Notes: generated by a model not told the origin, from the letters alone. A stretch of 64,000 nucleotides of DNA from Anaerolineales bacterium (GCA_029210945.1 JARGGH010000002.1:62001-126000); one strand, 5' to 3'. Numbered from the stretch's first letter, positions 36,270-46,456 are shown. Numbers and translations: made by a program.

Positions 36270-36299
36270 CGATCGGGCCAACAGAGGTTGGCCCGATCG
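36270..36299 (+). terminator. Strong hairpin between tsf and pyrH
   Basis: A 13-bp perfect stem (CGATCGGGCCAAC / GTTGGCCCGATCG) with a 4-nt loop, three bases after the tsf stop. It lacks a U-tract (CTTCAGATAG follows), so it could act as a 3'-stabilising or Rho-dependent element as easily as a terminator. Confidence 0.55.
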
Positions 36300-36309
36300 C
36301 TTCAGATAG

Positions 36310-37053
<744 letters not shown>

Positions 37054-37215
37054 TGCAGGAATACGGCCCGGATTGCGCAGCTCCTGGTGATTCATCGAAC
37101 CCATATCGAACGAGAAATTCAACTCTCCTCCAGCTGCAGGACAACCGTCAGAACCATACGCGATCTGCGGTTCTCCTGCTCTTGGCCTCTTCGCAAAATC
37201 AACATTTTTGCGTTA

Positions 37216-37224
37216 TGCTATAGT
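37216..37224 (+). promoter_or_regulatory. Extended -10 promoter for frr
   Basis: TGC-TATAGT (37216-37224) matches an extended -10. No convincing -35 is visible. It lies in the 212-bp gap before frr. Confidence 0.4.
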
Positions 37225-37265
37225 CAGTTTCGTGCCGATCGACGACCTTTCAGCAGGAGCCAATC

Positions 37266-37823
37266 ATGGTTAACGATGCATTGAGCGAAGCCCGGAACCG
37301 TATGAAGGGTGCCATCAAATCGCTAGAAGATGACCTGGCAACCATCCGGACAGGGCGTGCTTCACCGGCGCTGGTTGAGAGGTTAAGTGTGGAATACTAT
37401 GGCAATCCGACGCCGATCATTCAGCTGGCGACGATTTCAGCCCCAGAGCCGCGTTTACTGACAATCCGCCCTTTCGATCCCGGGAGCATTAAAGATATCG
37501 AGCGCGCGCTGCTGGCTTCCGATCTGGGATTGACACCCAATAATGACGGCAAGATGATCCGATTGAACATTCCCCCGCTCACAGAGGAGCGGAGGCAGGA
37601 GCTTATGCGCCTTGTAAAGAGCCGCGCCGAGGAGGCGCGGGTGGCGGTGCGCAATGTGCGTCGCGATACCCAGAATGACCTGCGTGAATTCGAACGTGAA
37701 AAATTGATCTCTGAAGATGAACTGCATCGCGCCGAGGACGATCTCCAGGATCTGACGGATGAATACATCCAGGAGATCAACAGCATCAGTGAGCGTAAAG
37801 AGAAAGAAGTGCTTGAGGTCTGA
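37266..37823 (+). CDS. frr: Ribosome recycling factor
   Basis: A 185-residue factor that splits post-termination ribosomes together with EF-G. The helical-bundle ends ([23 protein letters not shown] and the C-terminal [16 protein letters not shown]) and the [30 protein letters not shown] core are standard. AGCAGGAG precedes the ATG. Confidence 0.97.
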   Translation: MVNDALSEARNRMKGAIKSLEDDLATIRTGRASPALVERLSVEYYGNPTPIIQLATISAPEPRLLTIRPFDPGSIKDIERALLASDLGLTPNNDGKMIRLNIPPLTEERRQELMRLVKSRAEEARVAVRNVRRDTQNDLREFEREKLISEDELHRAEDDLQDLTDEYIQEINSISERKEKEVLEV

Positions 37824-37840
37824 ACCGATCTCGATTTCCG

Positions 37841-38578
37841 ATGACAAGATCTTCCGAAGTGAAATTGCCCGAAGAAGTGCCCGCACACGTCGCGATCATC
37901 ATGGATGGCAACGGGCGCTGGGCGCGCAAACGTGGGCTCCCTCGCCTTGCGGGCCATCGTGCGGGCGTCGAAAACTTGCGGCGCATTCTGGAAGCGTCGG
38001 CAGAATTCGGCATTAAATATCTCACAATCTATGCTTTCTCGACGGAGAACTGGGAACGTCCGGCCGCTGAAGTGCGTGGATTGATCAATATCCTTGAGGA
38101 TGTGATCGATCAAGAGCTTGAGACCCTTCATCAAAACGGAGTTCAGCTGCGTCACCTCGGTCGTCTCGAGCGATTAGGAACCGAGCTACAGGAAAAAGTG
38201 CGGCACGCGATCGAGCTGACGAATAACAACCAGCAGTTGATCCTGAACGTCGCCTGGAACTATGGTGGCCGGGACGAGATCGTCCACGCCATCCAGCGGA
38301 TGATCGAGGATGGTTTGAAGCCGGAGGACGTCACGGAAGAACGAGTCAGCGAATACCTTTACACCAGCAAATGCCCCGATCCCGATCTGATCATCCGGAC
38401 ATCGGGTGAGATGCGGGTTAGCAACTTCCTCATCTGGCAGGGCGCCTATTCTGAATGGTATGTAACACCCACCTACTGGCCCGAATTTGGACCTGACGAG
38501 TTGCTGAAGGCGCTCCATGAATACGCCCAGCGAGAACGACGTTACGGACGAATCTCGGATCCGATCAAGACGAACTAA
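37841..38578 (+). CDS. uppS: Undecaprenyl diphosphate synthase
   Basis: A 245-residue cis-prenyltransferase that makes the C55 carrier lipid for cell-wall and surface-glycan synthesis. [20 protein letters not shown] with the catalytic Asp, [11 protein letters not shown], and [24 protein letters not shown] are all present. It is 17 bp after frr and adjoins cdsA. Confidence 0.96.
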   Translation: MTRSSEVKLPEEVPAHVAIIMDGNGRWARKRGLPRLAGHRAGVENLRRILEASAEFGIKYLTIYAFSTENWERPAAEVRGLINILEDVIDQELETLHQNGVQLRHLGRLERLGTELQEKVRHAIELTNNNQQLILNVAWNYGGRDEIVHAIQRMIEDGLKPEDVTEERVSEYLYTSKCPDPDLIIRTSGEMRVSNFLIWQGAYSEWYVTPTYWPEFGPDELLKALHEYAQRERRYGRISDPIKTN

Positions 38579-38579
38579 G

Positions 38580-39398
38580 ATGCTGCCGAAGAGAGCTGCG
38601 GTAGCGCTGCTCCTGATACCGTTGGTGATGTGGGTCATCGCCGATGGCCAATGGCTCTTCTTCACCGGACTGGCTTTTGTGCTGTCGCTCGCCGTTTTGG
38701 AGTTCGCTTCCCTCTATAAACACGTCGGCCGCCGGCCAGCAGCCCCGTTGATGGTGGCCGGCGTTCTGGCATTGTCGATTTCGAGGTTCTTTTCACAGTT
38801 CGAATATGACGCTCTGATCGTCGGGGGATTCTGCATCCTGGCGATGGCGTGGCATGTCCGTGAGTTCGAGATGGGGATCGAACACGCCGGGAGCGATTTC
38901 GCGTTGAGCGTCGCCGGATTTATCTACGTCGGTTGGGTGGGCAGCTATCTCATCCTGCTGCGGCGAATTCCTGATGGACTGATCTGGTTCATGATCGTGC
39001 TGCCCTCGATCTGGATGGCCGATAGCGCGGCCTATCTCGTCGGTAAGGCGATTGGAAAACACCGCCTGGCGCCCCGGACGAGCCCGAAGAAGTCCTGGGA
39101 AGGATATCTGGCCGGTATCGTTGGAGGCATGCTTGGCGGCGCGCTTTTCCTGAATGTTCTCAATGCCGGGCTGGACCCACAGGCATCGCTCGACACCAGC
39201 GCCGGTATGATTGTAGGGGCGGCCGTCGGCGTTTTCGGACCGATCGGGGATCTCGGGGTTAGCATGCTGAAACGGGAGGTCGGGCGGAAAGATAGCGGGA
39301 GGCTGCTTCCCGGCCACGGCGGGGCGCTGGATCGGATGGATTCCTGGTTCTGGGCGGCATTCATCGGGTTCCACCTCATCATTATTTTAAGCGGGTAA
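38580..39398 (+). CDS. cdsA: Phosphatidate cytidylyltransferase
   Basis: A 272-residue multi-span enzyme that makes CDP-diacylglycerol for phospholipid synthesis. The signature SPKKSWEGYLAG and the C-terminal GDLGVSMLKREVGRKDSG followed by PGHGGALDRMDS are intact. I chose the ATG at 38580, one base after the uppS stop. A start at 38517 would overlap uppS by about 60 bp and adds only polar residues. Confidence 0.94.
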   Translation: MLPKRAAVALLLIPLVMWVIADGQWLFFTGLAFVLSLAVLEFASLYKHVGRRPAAPLMVAGVLALSISRFFSQFEYDALIVGGFCILAMAWHVREFEMGIEHAGSDFALSVAGFIYVGWVGSYLILLRRIPDGLIWFMIVLPSIWMADSAAYLVGKAIGKHRLAPRTSPKKSWEGYLAGIVGGMLGGALFLNVLNAGLDPQASLDTSAGMIVGAAVGVFGPIGDLGVSMLKREVGRKDSGRLLPGHGGALDRMDSWFWAAFIGFHLIIILSG

Positions 39399-39426
39399 CT
39401 TTTCAAACAGAACGGGGAGAGATGGC

Positions 39427-40422
39427 ATGACTGAGAAACCAACCCGAAACCTGGCACTTGACCTTGTGCGAACAACCGAGGCGGCTGCTCTGGCAGCTGG
39501 GCGCTGGATGGGTCGGGGGAAGAAAGAGGAGGGTGATCAGGCTGCTGTGGATGCGATGCGCCTGGTCCTCAATTCCATCGATATCAACGGCGTCATCATC
39601 ATCGGTGAGGGCGAAAAAGACGAGGCGCCAATGCTGTTCAATGGCGAGCACCTGGGGAGTGGAGATGGTCCCGAAATGGATATCGCTGTGGATCCCGTTG
39701 AGGGAACGCGACTGCTCGCCCAGGGCCGGCCAAACTCCGTCGCGACGATCGCATTGGCCGAGCGTGGTTCGATGTTTGACCCTGGTCCGATTGTCTACAT
39801 GAGCAAGATCGCCGTCGGCGAATACGGCCGCGGTAAGATTGACCTGGACGTGCCGATCGAAGAAAATATTCGCATGCTGGCGAGAGCAAAAGGCGGCGAC
39901 GTTGATGACCTGACGGTCATCATCCTCGAGCGTGACCGGCACAGCGATTTGATCCAGCGCGTCCGGGAGACAGGCGCACGGATTCGGCTGATCACCGACG
40001 GCGATGTGGCTGGTGCGATTATGACCGCCCGGCCGGAGACGGGTATCGATATGCTCGTCGGTGTTGGTGGAACCCCTGAGGGGGTCCTGGCAGCCTGCGC
40101 GATGAAATGCATGGGCGGTGAGATCCAGGGGAGGCTCTATCCTAGAAACGAAGAGGAGGCTAAACATGCTCTGGATCAGGGTTACGAACTGGAGCGTGTG
40201 TTGACGATGGAGGATCTCGTCTCCGGGGACGACATTTTCTTCTCGATAACGGGCATCACAGATGGCGAGCTGGTGGAAGGTGTGAAGTATTATCCCTCCG
40301 GGGCCCGGACCCATAGCCTGGTGATGCGATCAAAAACGCGCACCGTCCGTGAGATCATCGCCAATCACAATTGGGAAGCTTTGATGGAAGTGAGCGAAAT
40401 TCAGTACGACCGTATCGGTTAA
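39427..40422 (+). CDS. glpX: Fructose-1,6-bisphosphatase class II
   Basis: A 331-residue GlpX-type phosphatase of gluconeogenesis. The metal-binding GEGEKDEAPML and VDPVEGTRLLA and the ATIALAERGSM segment are conserved. It is preceded by GGGGAGAG and lies 28 bp after cdsA. Some GlpX enzymes also cleave sedoheptulose-1,7-bisphosphate, which the sequence does not settle. Confidence 0.95.
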   Translation: MTEKPTRNLALDLVRTTEAAALAAGRWMGRGKKEEGDQAAVDAMRLVLNSIDINGVIIIGEGEKDEAPMLFNGEHLGSGDGPEMDIAVDPVEGTRLLAQGRPNSVATIALAERGSMFDPGPIVYMSKIAVGEYGRGKIDLDVPIEENIRMLARAKGGDVDDLTVIILERDRHSDLIQRVRETGARIRLITDGDVAGAIMTARPETGIDMLVGVGGTPEGVLAACAMKCMGGEIQGRLYPRNEEEAKHALDQGYELERVLTMEDLVSGDDIFFSITGITDGELVEGVKYYPSGARTHSLVMRSKTRTVREIIANHNWEALMEVSEIQYDRIG

Positions 40423-40463
40423 AGATTCTCACCCATTCTCCGTTATCAAAGGCTGGATGACTT

Positions 40464-41318
40464 GTGAAACATCTTCTGCAAGGCCGTGCTGGATTTTTAC
40501 TTGGGCGGGTGTTGGTTCTCTGGAGCACACTCTCCACGCTGATCCTGGTCGCCGGCATGATTGCGGTTCCGCTGCTCGGAAAGAAAGCCTCGATTGCCGG
40601 GCAGACAGCATTTCTGGACCTGGCTGACGGCGCTGGAGAACTCGCGGTTGCCGTTGACGATGCAGGCATTGTGCTCGAGAGGACGGCGGATGCGCTCGAG
40701 GCCTCCGCTTCGGCACTTGAAGAAGCAAATTCGAATATCCAGGAACTGCAGCCGCTGCTCGAATCTGTGCGGATCTTGTTGGGTGTCGAAGCACCGGACA
40801 CGCTGATTGCCACACAGCAGGCGCTTGCTGCAGCTGAATCCGGCGCGCGAGCGATGGACCAGGTGCTGCGCGCATTAAGTTCGATCCGTTTTCTAACCGG
40901 TGTGCGTTATGAGCCTGACCAACCCCTGGATGTCGCGCTTCAGGAGGTCTCGGAAAGCCTTGACACGATGCCGGCGGCATTTATAAAGGTAAGTCAGGAG
41001 ATCGAGGTCTTTGAGGAGAAGCTCGACGAGATGCAACCCGAGCTCGAGGGTTCGGTTCAGGCGATAACCGGCCTCTCCCGATCGCTGCGATCATTTTTTA
41101 GCTCAGTTCAGTCCGCTGCGGATGGGATCCGGGCGATAGAAGCATCCATCAGAAGCCAGGCCGTGAATTGGAAGCGGCAAGTTCAGGCCGCCGTGATCAT
41201 AGTCGAAATTGCTCTTTTCCATTCACTGACGGCGGCCATCGCGACATGGTATGTGGGCTCCCTGCTGACCGAACAAAAGCAAAGCCCCGAGCAGACCGGG
41301 AAAGATTTACTATCTTGA
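40464..41318 (+). CDS. Hypothetical membrane protein with coiled-coil domain
   Basis: 284 residues from a GTG. Membrane spans lie near both ends (about 14-36 and 242-268) and flank a long, charged, heptad-rich region (about 50-230), for example ERTADALEASASALEEANSN and SQEIEVFEEKLDEMQ. This layout resembles periplasmic or cytosolic coiled-coil bridges and methyl-accepting-like helices, but no catalytic or signalling motif is seen. A weak ribosome site makes the start uncertain. The gene lies between glpX and the rho promoter. Confidence 0.65.
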   Translation: MKHLLQGRAGFLLGRVLVLWSTLSTLILVAGMIAVPLLGKKASIAGQTAFLDLADGAGELAVAVDDAGIVLERTADALEASASALEEANSNIQELQPLLESVRILLGVEAPDTLIATQQALAAAESGARAMDQVLRALSSIRFLTGVRYEPDQPLDVALQEVSESLDTMPAAFIKVSQEIEVFEEKLDEMQPELEGSVQAITGLSRSLRSFFSSVQSAADGIRAIEASIRSQAVNWKRQVQAAVIIVEIALFHSLTAAIATWYVGSLLTEQKQSPEQTGKDLLS

Positions 41319-41324
41319 AATTGT

Positions 41325-41353
41325 TTGCAGGTTAGGTATCAGCATGCTATAAT
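41325..41353 (+). promoter_or_regulatory. rho promoter
   Basis: TTGCAG (41325-41330), a 17-bp spacer and TATAAT (41348-41353) with an upstream TGC extension. It predicts an untranslated leader of about 175 nt before rho. Confidence 0.8.
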
Positions 41354-41534
41354 CTAGGAGTTACTGGCACTGGCTTTGTAAAGCGCCTCCCCAACGAACT
41401 TTCCAGATTTGAACTTTGATCTCTTGTCCCTCGAGCAATTTACCGCGTCAGGATGACCGATTCTTGATCAGCAATTTGTGAAGCGGGAAGCTTTATAGAC
41501 ATTATCACTATTAACCCTCCTCTGGAGACAACAA

Positions 41535-42806
41535 ATGAATATTGGACAGCTTGAGGCGATGACTCTTTCAGAGTTACGCGAACTATCAAAAGAATATGAA
41601 ATTCCAGGTGCATCGCGCATGAAGAAGGAAGATCTTATCCTTAACATCATGCAATCTGATGCTGAGCGGCGCGGGCTTGAGCTCCGGGGGGGTGTGCTCG
41701 AGATCATGAATGAGGGCATGGGCTTTCTGCGCGCGGACCACTACCTCCCCGGGCGGAACGATATCTACGTCTCCCAATCACAGATCCGGAGGTTTGGATT
41801 GCGAACCGGAGATATGGTTATCGGTCAGATCCGGCCACCAAAAGATAATGAGAAGTATTTCGGACTGCTCAGGGTTGAGGCGATCAACGGCATGGATCCG
41901 GAGGAAGCCAAGGACCGCCCCCGGTTTGAGGAGCTCACACCGATCTTTCCGGAAGAACGCTTTGACCTGGAAACTGATCGCTACACGCTTGCGACTCGGA
42001 TGATCAATTTGATTTCCCCGATCGGCAAAGGGCAGCGTGGGCTGATCGTGTCCCCGCCAAAGGCCGGTAAGACAACCGTGCTGAAGCAGATCGCAAATGC
42101 CATCTCGACAAAATACCCCAACGTACACCTGATGGTCGCATTAATCGGCGAACGCCCGGAAGAGGTCACGGATATGGACCGTTCGGTGGATGCGGAAGTG
42201 ATCGCATCGACGTTCGATGAGCCGGTGAATTCCCACGTGCGCGCAGCCGAGATGGCGCTGGAAAGAGCCAAGCGGCTCGTTGAATGCGGTCGCGACGTGG
42301 TCATCATGCTCGACTCGATCACACGCCTTTCAAGAGCGTATAACCTGATGGTGACCCCTTCCGGGCGCACCTTGTCGGGAGGCATCGATCCAGCCGCACT
42401 CTACCCGCCAAAACGCTTCTTCGGGGCAGCCCGCAATATCGAAGAGGGCGGCTCGCTGACGATCATCGCAACCTGCATTGTCGACACCGGCTCACGCATG
42501 GACGATGTGGTCTATGAGGAGTTCAAGGGGACCGGCAACATGGAGCTGCACCTTTCCAGGAAGCTCCAGGAGCGCCGCATCTTCCCGGCGTTCGACATCG
42601 ATCGATCGTCCACCCGGCGCGAGGAGCTGCTCTTGGGTCCAGATATCACCCAGCGGGTGTGGCTGCTCAGACGCATGTACTCCCACATGGTCGATCCACC
42701 CAACGGCGGTGGTATGGACGTGGCGAACGCCACCGAGGCTCTCATGCAGCGCTTCGCCCGAACAGAGACAAATATGGAGTTCCTCGAGACGCTCACTGAG
42801 GAATAA
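41535..42806 (+). CDS. rho: Transcription termination factor Rho
   Basis: A 423-residue hexameric RNA helicase. The N-terminal helical SAP-like part (LSELRELSKEYEIPGASRMK) precedes the RNA-binding cold-shock fold (GFLRADHYLPGRNDIYVSQSQI). Walker A appears as PPKAGKTTVLKQIA and Walker B/arginine-finger regions as VVIMLDSITRLSRAYN. The Q-loop/R-loop region GGIDPAALYPPKRFFGAARN is intact. A GGAG site lies eight bases before the ATG. The long leader allows autoregulation. Confidence 0.97.
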   Translation: MNIGQLEAMTLSELRELSKEYEIPGASRMKKEDLILNIMQSDAERRGLELRGGVLEIMNEGMGFLRADHYLPGRNDIYVSQSQIRRFGLRTGDMVIGQIRPPKDNEKYFGLLRVEAINGMDPEEAKDRPRFEELTPIFPEERFDLETDRYTLATRMINLISPIGKGQRGLIVSPPKAGKTTVLKQIANAISTKYPNVHLMVALIGERPEEVTDMDRSVDAEVIASTFDEPVNSHVRAAEMALERAKRLVECGRDVVIMLDSITRLSRAYNLMVTPSGRTLSGGIDPAALYPPKRFFGAARNIEEGGSLTIIATCIVDTGSRMDDVVYEEFKGTGNMELHLSRKLQERRIFPAFDIDRSSTRREELLLGPDITQRVWLLRRMYSHMVDPPNGGGMDVANATEALMQRFARTETNMEFLETLTEE

Positions 42807-42871
42807 CAGCAGCCTGAGAACGCTTTCCGGGATATAGATAGTACGCCGTGAAGGCACAAAAGCGTGTCCTC

Positions 42872-42900
42872 TTGACGCCTAGAATCAGTGTGGATATGAT
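42872..42900 (+). promoter_or_regulatory. Promoter of the M23 peptidase gene
   Basis: TTGACG (42872-42877), a 17-bp spacer and TATGAT (42895-42900). Confidence 0.75.
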
Positions 42901-42939
42901 CTACGCGTAAGGGCATGCTTTTTCTTTCCAGGAGCTAAA

Positions 42940-44109
42940 TTGTCCCCAGACCAATCGTTGATCGAAAAACTATTTAAACTGCCAGGGCGATTCAATCTCT
43001 GGGTCAGGATCGCATTGATCACGCTGCGTGAGCCATTGCTCCGTCTGGCCGGTCACGCCGCGCTGCTGCTGGTTATTGGTCTCGGCGTTTGGCTCGCGAG
43101 ATTGGGCTGGGACACGCTGCCGGCGGACGCCGCCGAAGATCCGACCGCGGAAGCGGTGACCGAAACGATCTCGGAGGCGCCGCAAGGTGTACAACTTGCC
43201 TCGATCGAACTGCCGTCATTTGATATAGCAGATTCCTCTGAAGCAGGCGTACCTAGACGTTCGGAATTACACACCGTGTTCCCGGAACGTCCGCGCATGG
43301 AAGTGATTCGTTACCAGGTTCAGGAGGGGGATACCGTTTTCGGTATCGCCGGAAAGTTCAACCTGAAACCTGAATCGATCCTCTGGGGGAACTACGATGT
43401 ATTGCAGGACGATCCACACCGGTTGAAGCCGGGCCAGCAGCTGAATATCCCCCCCGTCGATGGAACGCTCTATACATGGCATGACGGGGATGGACTGCGA
43501 GGGGTCGCCAATTTCTTCGGTGTGCAGCCGGAGGATATTGTCCAGTGGCCAGGAAATAATCTTGATCCAGGTGTTGATCCCGCCGAAGTCGACCTGGAGG
43601 CTGGGACGCTGTTGATCGTCCCGGGAGGCTCGCGACAGCTGGTCACATGGAGCGCACCACGCATCACGCGTTCGAATCCCGCCGTGGCCAAGATCCTCGG
43701 GGCGGGCGCCTGCGGGACGATCGCGGACGGTGCTGTGGGAACGGGGACATTCATCTGGCCGGCTCCCTCAACGAGTCTGTCCGGGTATGACTACAGCTCG
43801 ATCCACCCGGCGATTGATATCGCCGGCGATACCGGCAATGCGATTTTTGCATCGGATTCAGGTGTTGTCGTCTATTCTGGCTGGAACGATTGGGGTTACG
43901 GCTATGTAGTCGTGCTCGATCACGGCAATGGCTGGCAGACGCTCTACGCACACCTCAGCGCGATCAACGTGGGCTGTGGTCAATCGGTCGCCCAGGGCGC
44001 GGTTATTGCTGCGATGGGCAGCACCGGCAACAGCTCGGGTCCCCATCTGCATTTCGAGATGATGCATGATGACTATGGCAAGGTGAACCCTAGGAATTTC
44101 TTGCCGTAG
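42940..44109 (+). CDS. LysM and M23 domain cell-wall peptidase
   Basis: 389 residues from a TTG with AGGAG five bases upstream. An N-terminal membrane segment (about 33-50) anchors it. Two LysM repeats follow (RYQVQEGDTVFGIAGKFNL and a weaker one at YTWHDGDGLRGVANFFGV), then a C-terminal M23 domain with the zinc ligands HPAIDIAG, LYAHLS and HLHFE. It should hydrolyse peptidoglycan cross-links, or act as a regulator of amidases. An M23 enzyme argues that this bacterium has peptidoglycan. Confidence 0.92.
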   Translation: MSPDQSLIEKLFKLPGRFNLWVRIALITLREPLLRLAGHAALLLVIGLGVWLARLGWDTLPADAAEDPTAEAVTETISEAPQGVQLASIELPSFDIADSSEAGVPRRSELHTVFPERPRMEVIRYQVQEGDTVFGIAGKFNLKPESILWGNYDVLQDDPHRLKPGQQLNIPPVDGTLYTWHDGDGLRGVANFFGVQPEDIVQWPGNNLDPGVDPAEVDLEAGTLLIVPGGSRQLVTWSAPRITRSNPAVAKILGAGACGTIADGAVGTGTFIWPAPSTSLSGYDYSSIHPAIDIAGDTGNAIFASDSGVVVYSGWNDWGYGYVVVLDHGNGWQTLYAHLSAINVGCGQSVAQGAVIAAMGSTGNSSGPHLHFEMMHDDYGKVNPRNFLP

Positions 44110-44186
44110 GCGGGGGTAAGAGACGAGGGATCAAGTAGTAGGCAGGGGCATCCGGGCAGCAAGGAATTGTCGTTAGGGAGCCGTAG

Positions 44187-44206
44187 GGGCGCACTGCAGT
44201 GCGCCC
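44187..44206. repeat. Palindromic intergenic repeat
   Basis: GGGCGCACT-GC-AGTGCGCCC is a perfect palindrome, followed on the plus strand by a T-rich GTTTTTCGTT. It resembles the GTAGGGGCGCA...GCGCC short palindromes scattered in many environmental genomes, and could also end the M23 transcript. Confidence 0.65.
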
Positions 44207-44287
44207 GTTTTTCGTTAAAAGGGAATGGGGTGTAAGGATTTGTGATTGGGAACACATTGTCACCTGGCTACGTTGGGAAAATACAGT

Positions 44288-44397
44288 TGTAGCCGCAGGC
44301 TTTAGCCCGCGCGGGGACTAATCGCTGATAAGGATCCTCTGTTGGAACAAGGGGGTTATTCTTTCGGTCATACCCCGGCTTAAGCCCGTGGGTTCGT
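44288..44397. repeat. REP-like inverted pair in the 44110-44575 gap
   Basis: The 466-bp gap has no convincing gene. Two related GC-rich elements face each other. One is at 44288-44318 (TAGCCGCAGGCTTTAGCCCG). The other is at 44370-44397 and on the reverse strand reads ACCCACGGGCTTAAGCCGGG. Both contain a GGCTT-A-AGCC-type palindromic core, typical of REP-pair or MITE-like repeats. The rest of the gap shows nothing I can name. Confidence 0.5.
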
Positions 44398-44575
44398 TAT
44401 GATCTCGAATACGGAGAATGGTCGATTGGGATTATTTATCCGTTCGCTTTGGAACCCTTGCTCCCGGACTTCATCATGAGGCAGGACAGTTGTCGTGATC
44501 CAGGATCCAGCTTTCTTGGCTGGACAATCCCCCTTTGAGGTCCTGTTGTGATCAGGCGAAAGGCCTTATCGTCCG

Positions 44576-45964
44576 TCAGGTTTTCCGTTCATAGAGGTAG
44601 ATCGTACGATCTGAACCCCGAATGGAATCCTTTTGAAGCTGCTTGAAGTAGAGGTCGAACTCCCTCTCAAACGTTAGCTGATCGTAATCATCGAAAATAT
44701 CTTCTCGAAACGCCAGCAGACGCATGACCTGGGGATCCGATTTAGGCACAAATTCAATCAGCAGATACTTCCCCAATTCTTGAAAGAATGCCGCCAGGGT
44801 ATGCATGGGGACATTGTTGGAGATCGCCAGGTGGTGGATCAATGCCAGCGCCATCACGAACTCCGCTGGTCCCCGTTGGAGGAGTGCATCGCGCTCGGTG
44901 TTGTTCCACCCGATCGCCGGCGTGGGATTGGTCAGGTCGAGCAGCAGCGGCAATCGCCATTCGTCTTCCGTTTCTTTGCTCTGGCGGTAGTTGAGTTCAA
45001 CCGCGCCTGGATCGATATCGAATGAAATCGTCGGGATCTCTCGATCACTGGCGAGCCGGGAGAAGATACCGGTATTCGCGCCAAGATCCCATACCTCCGC
45101 AGGCTGGATTCGATCGAGCGCCGATTCTACAAGAGACACTTTGTGACGCAGCGATTGGTCGGCGTAATTATGGGTGGCGGTGTAGTAGTCGGCCCACTCC
45201 GTGCCTTCCGGCTTCCATTCGAGCGCCTCCACGGTCCTGCCCAGGCTGTCGACCAATCCGCGCATCGCCGTCAGATTCATTTCCCCGCGAGCGACGCTGC
45301 GCTTCACTTCCTGATCCCTGAACCGCCGTTGGCTGGCGGCATGCAGGTGGATATGCGTCAATATGCCGAAGTTGAGACGGGTGCGGTACGGCAGCAGCCG
45401 GCTGGCCAGATCGATCGGGATCCCGTCGATGTACCCCGTCAGCAGCTTCTGCAGACGAACGTCGACCTGAGCCATCAAGGCAAGCGGGGCGAGAAAATGC
45501 TGGCAGAACTGCCGGTATGCGACCCATGGTTCCCCCTGTCGGTATGTTTCAAAAGACAGCGTATCAATCAGGATCGGCCGGCCGCGGTGAAACTGGATGT
45601 TGAACGCGCTGGCGTCCTTGAGCGACATGCCGTAGTCCAGGGCGATCTTCTGGATCTCGAGCGTTAACAGCGCGGCGTCTTTTAGCTGTGAGAATGACCA
45701 TTCATAGGGGTACGAGATGAATTCGATCGGCTCCGGCTTTAAGACCTTGTAGGCGTCAACCGCACCGACTTGCTCGGTTTCAACCTCTTCGTGGGGGATG
45801 ATGTAGCCTTTCTCGCGCAGCGCTTGAAAGAGGCCGGAGTCGATCAGGAGATCGTATTCTTGCTTATAAGAGGTGTTGACCTGCCGGTGCAGCCGGCCGT
45901 CCGCGGTGAAAAGAAAGCCGCTGCGATCACGGAATGAGGCCGGGTGGGTGGTTTCACTCTTCAT
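44576..45964 (-). CDS. Class I SAM-dependent methyltransferase (NoeA-like)
   Basis: About 462 residues. An N-terminal domain with kinase-like features (KDASAFNIQFHRGRPILIDT, FQ-type acceptor pocket) precedes a C-terminal Rossmann methyltransferase with motif I VWDLGANTGIFSRLA and motif LSFDIDPGAVE. Homologues are annotated as nodulation protein NoeA-like or SAM-dependent methyltransferases; substrates are largely unknown. I chose the ATG for MKSETTHP (45964), just inside the overlap with the small upstream gene. The longer start at 45991 is possible. Confidence 0.75.
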   Translation of the reverse strand: MKSETTHPASFRDRSGFLFTADGRLHRQVNTSYKQEYDLLIDSGLFQALREKGYIIPHEEVETEQVGAVDAYKVLKPEPIEFISYPYEWSFSQLKDAALLTLEIQKIALDYGMSLKDASAFNIQFHRGRPILIDTLSFETYRQGEPWVAYRQFCQHFLAPLALMAQVDVRLQKLLTGYIDGIPIDLASRLLPYRTRLNFGILTHIHLHAASQRRFRDQEVKRSVARGEMNLTAMRGLVDSLGRTVEALEWKPEGTEWADYYTATHNYADQSLRHKVSLVESALDRIQPAEVWDLGANTGIFSRLASDREIPTISFDIDPGAVELNYRQSKETEDEWRLPLLLDLTNPTPAIGWNNTERDALLQRGPAEFVMALALIHHLAISNNVPMHTLAAFFQELGKYLLIEFVPKSDPQVMRLLAFREDIFDDYDQLTFEREFDLYFKQLQKDSIRGSDRTIYLYERKT

Positions 45965-46196
45965 TGCTCTGGGAACTGCCTTCACCCTCATCGGGGTTGC
46001 GGGTGAAAAACGCTTTGATCCGTGACCAGAAAGTCCGCACCATAAAGGCTGAACCGACGAGTCCGGCGATCAGCAGCTGCAGCAGGTAGCTGCCGGAGCC
46101 GGGGTCGAGATATAGATCGCGGCCGAGCAGCGGTGAATTCATCAGGCTGTCAATGAAAGCAAGCGCATCGGGTTGGATTGGGACGAATGCCGGCAT
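45954..46196 (-). CDS. Small DPGSGS-type membrane protein
   Basis: 80 residues. An exact GGAGGTG ribosome site precedes the ATG at 46196. The protein has the pattern LYLDPGSGSYLLQLLIAGLVG, a membrane helix, then a basic FWSRIKAFF. Small proteins of this type often sit beside methyltransferase or phosphatase genes involved in surface chemistry; their function is not established. It overlaps the methyltransferase gene by about 11 bp, which implies coupled synthesis. The longer frame to 46442 runs through non-coding sequence. Confidence 0.7.
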   Translation of the reverse strand: MPAFVPIQPDALAFIDSLMNSPLLGRDLYLDPGSGSYLLQLLIAGLVGSAFMVRTFWSRIKAFFTRNPDEGEGSSQSNEE

Positions 46197-46456
46197 AGCC
46201 ACCTCCGTTGGGACAAGCACGAGCAGCAAGTTGGCGGGTTTATTGTAGCGCATTTGGGTTGAGTCTGTGGAAAAAGACCATGGGATTTTGATTTCGCTGA
46301 ACCGGTGGTTTGAGTTTCTGGTCTCAGACTTCTCGATGAGTGTCGAAAATCTTTGCGAAGGAGCAGCTACTTCTATGGTCCTTGTTTTCCCAAATCTGCG
46401 ATTGGTGTGATTGGTGATAAGGGTCGACCCGCTTTGCATCACCCGGATGCGGCGGC
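46197..46456. other. Gene-free stretch upstream of the CoA-transferase operon
   Basis: I see no supported gene, RNA or repeat in this part. On the plus strand it leads into the hairpin and promoter at 46457-46506. Confidence 0.5.

Noticed and set aside
44110-44575. Possible short genes in the repeat-rich gap
   Set aside because: No ribosome site or conserved-looking frame; palindromes explain the structure better.
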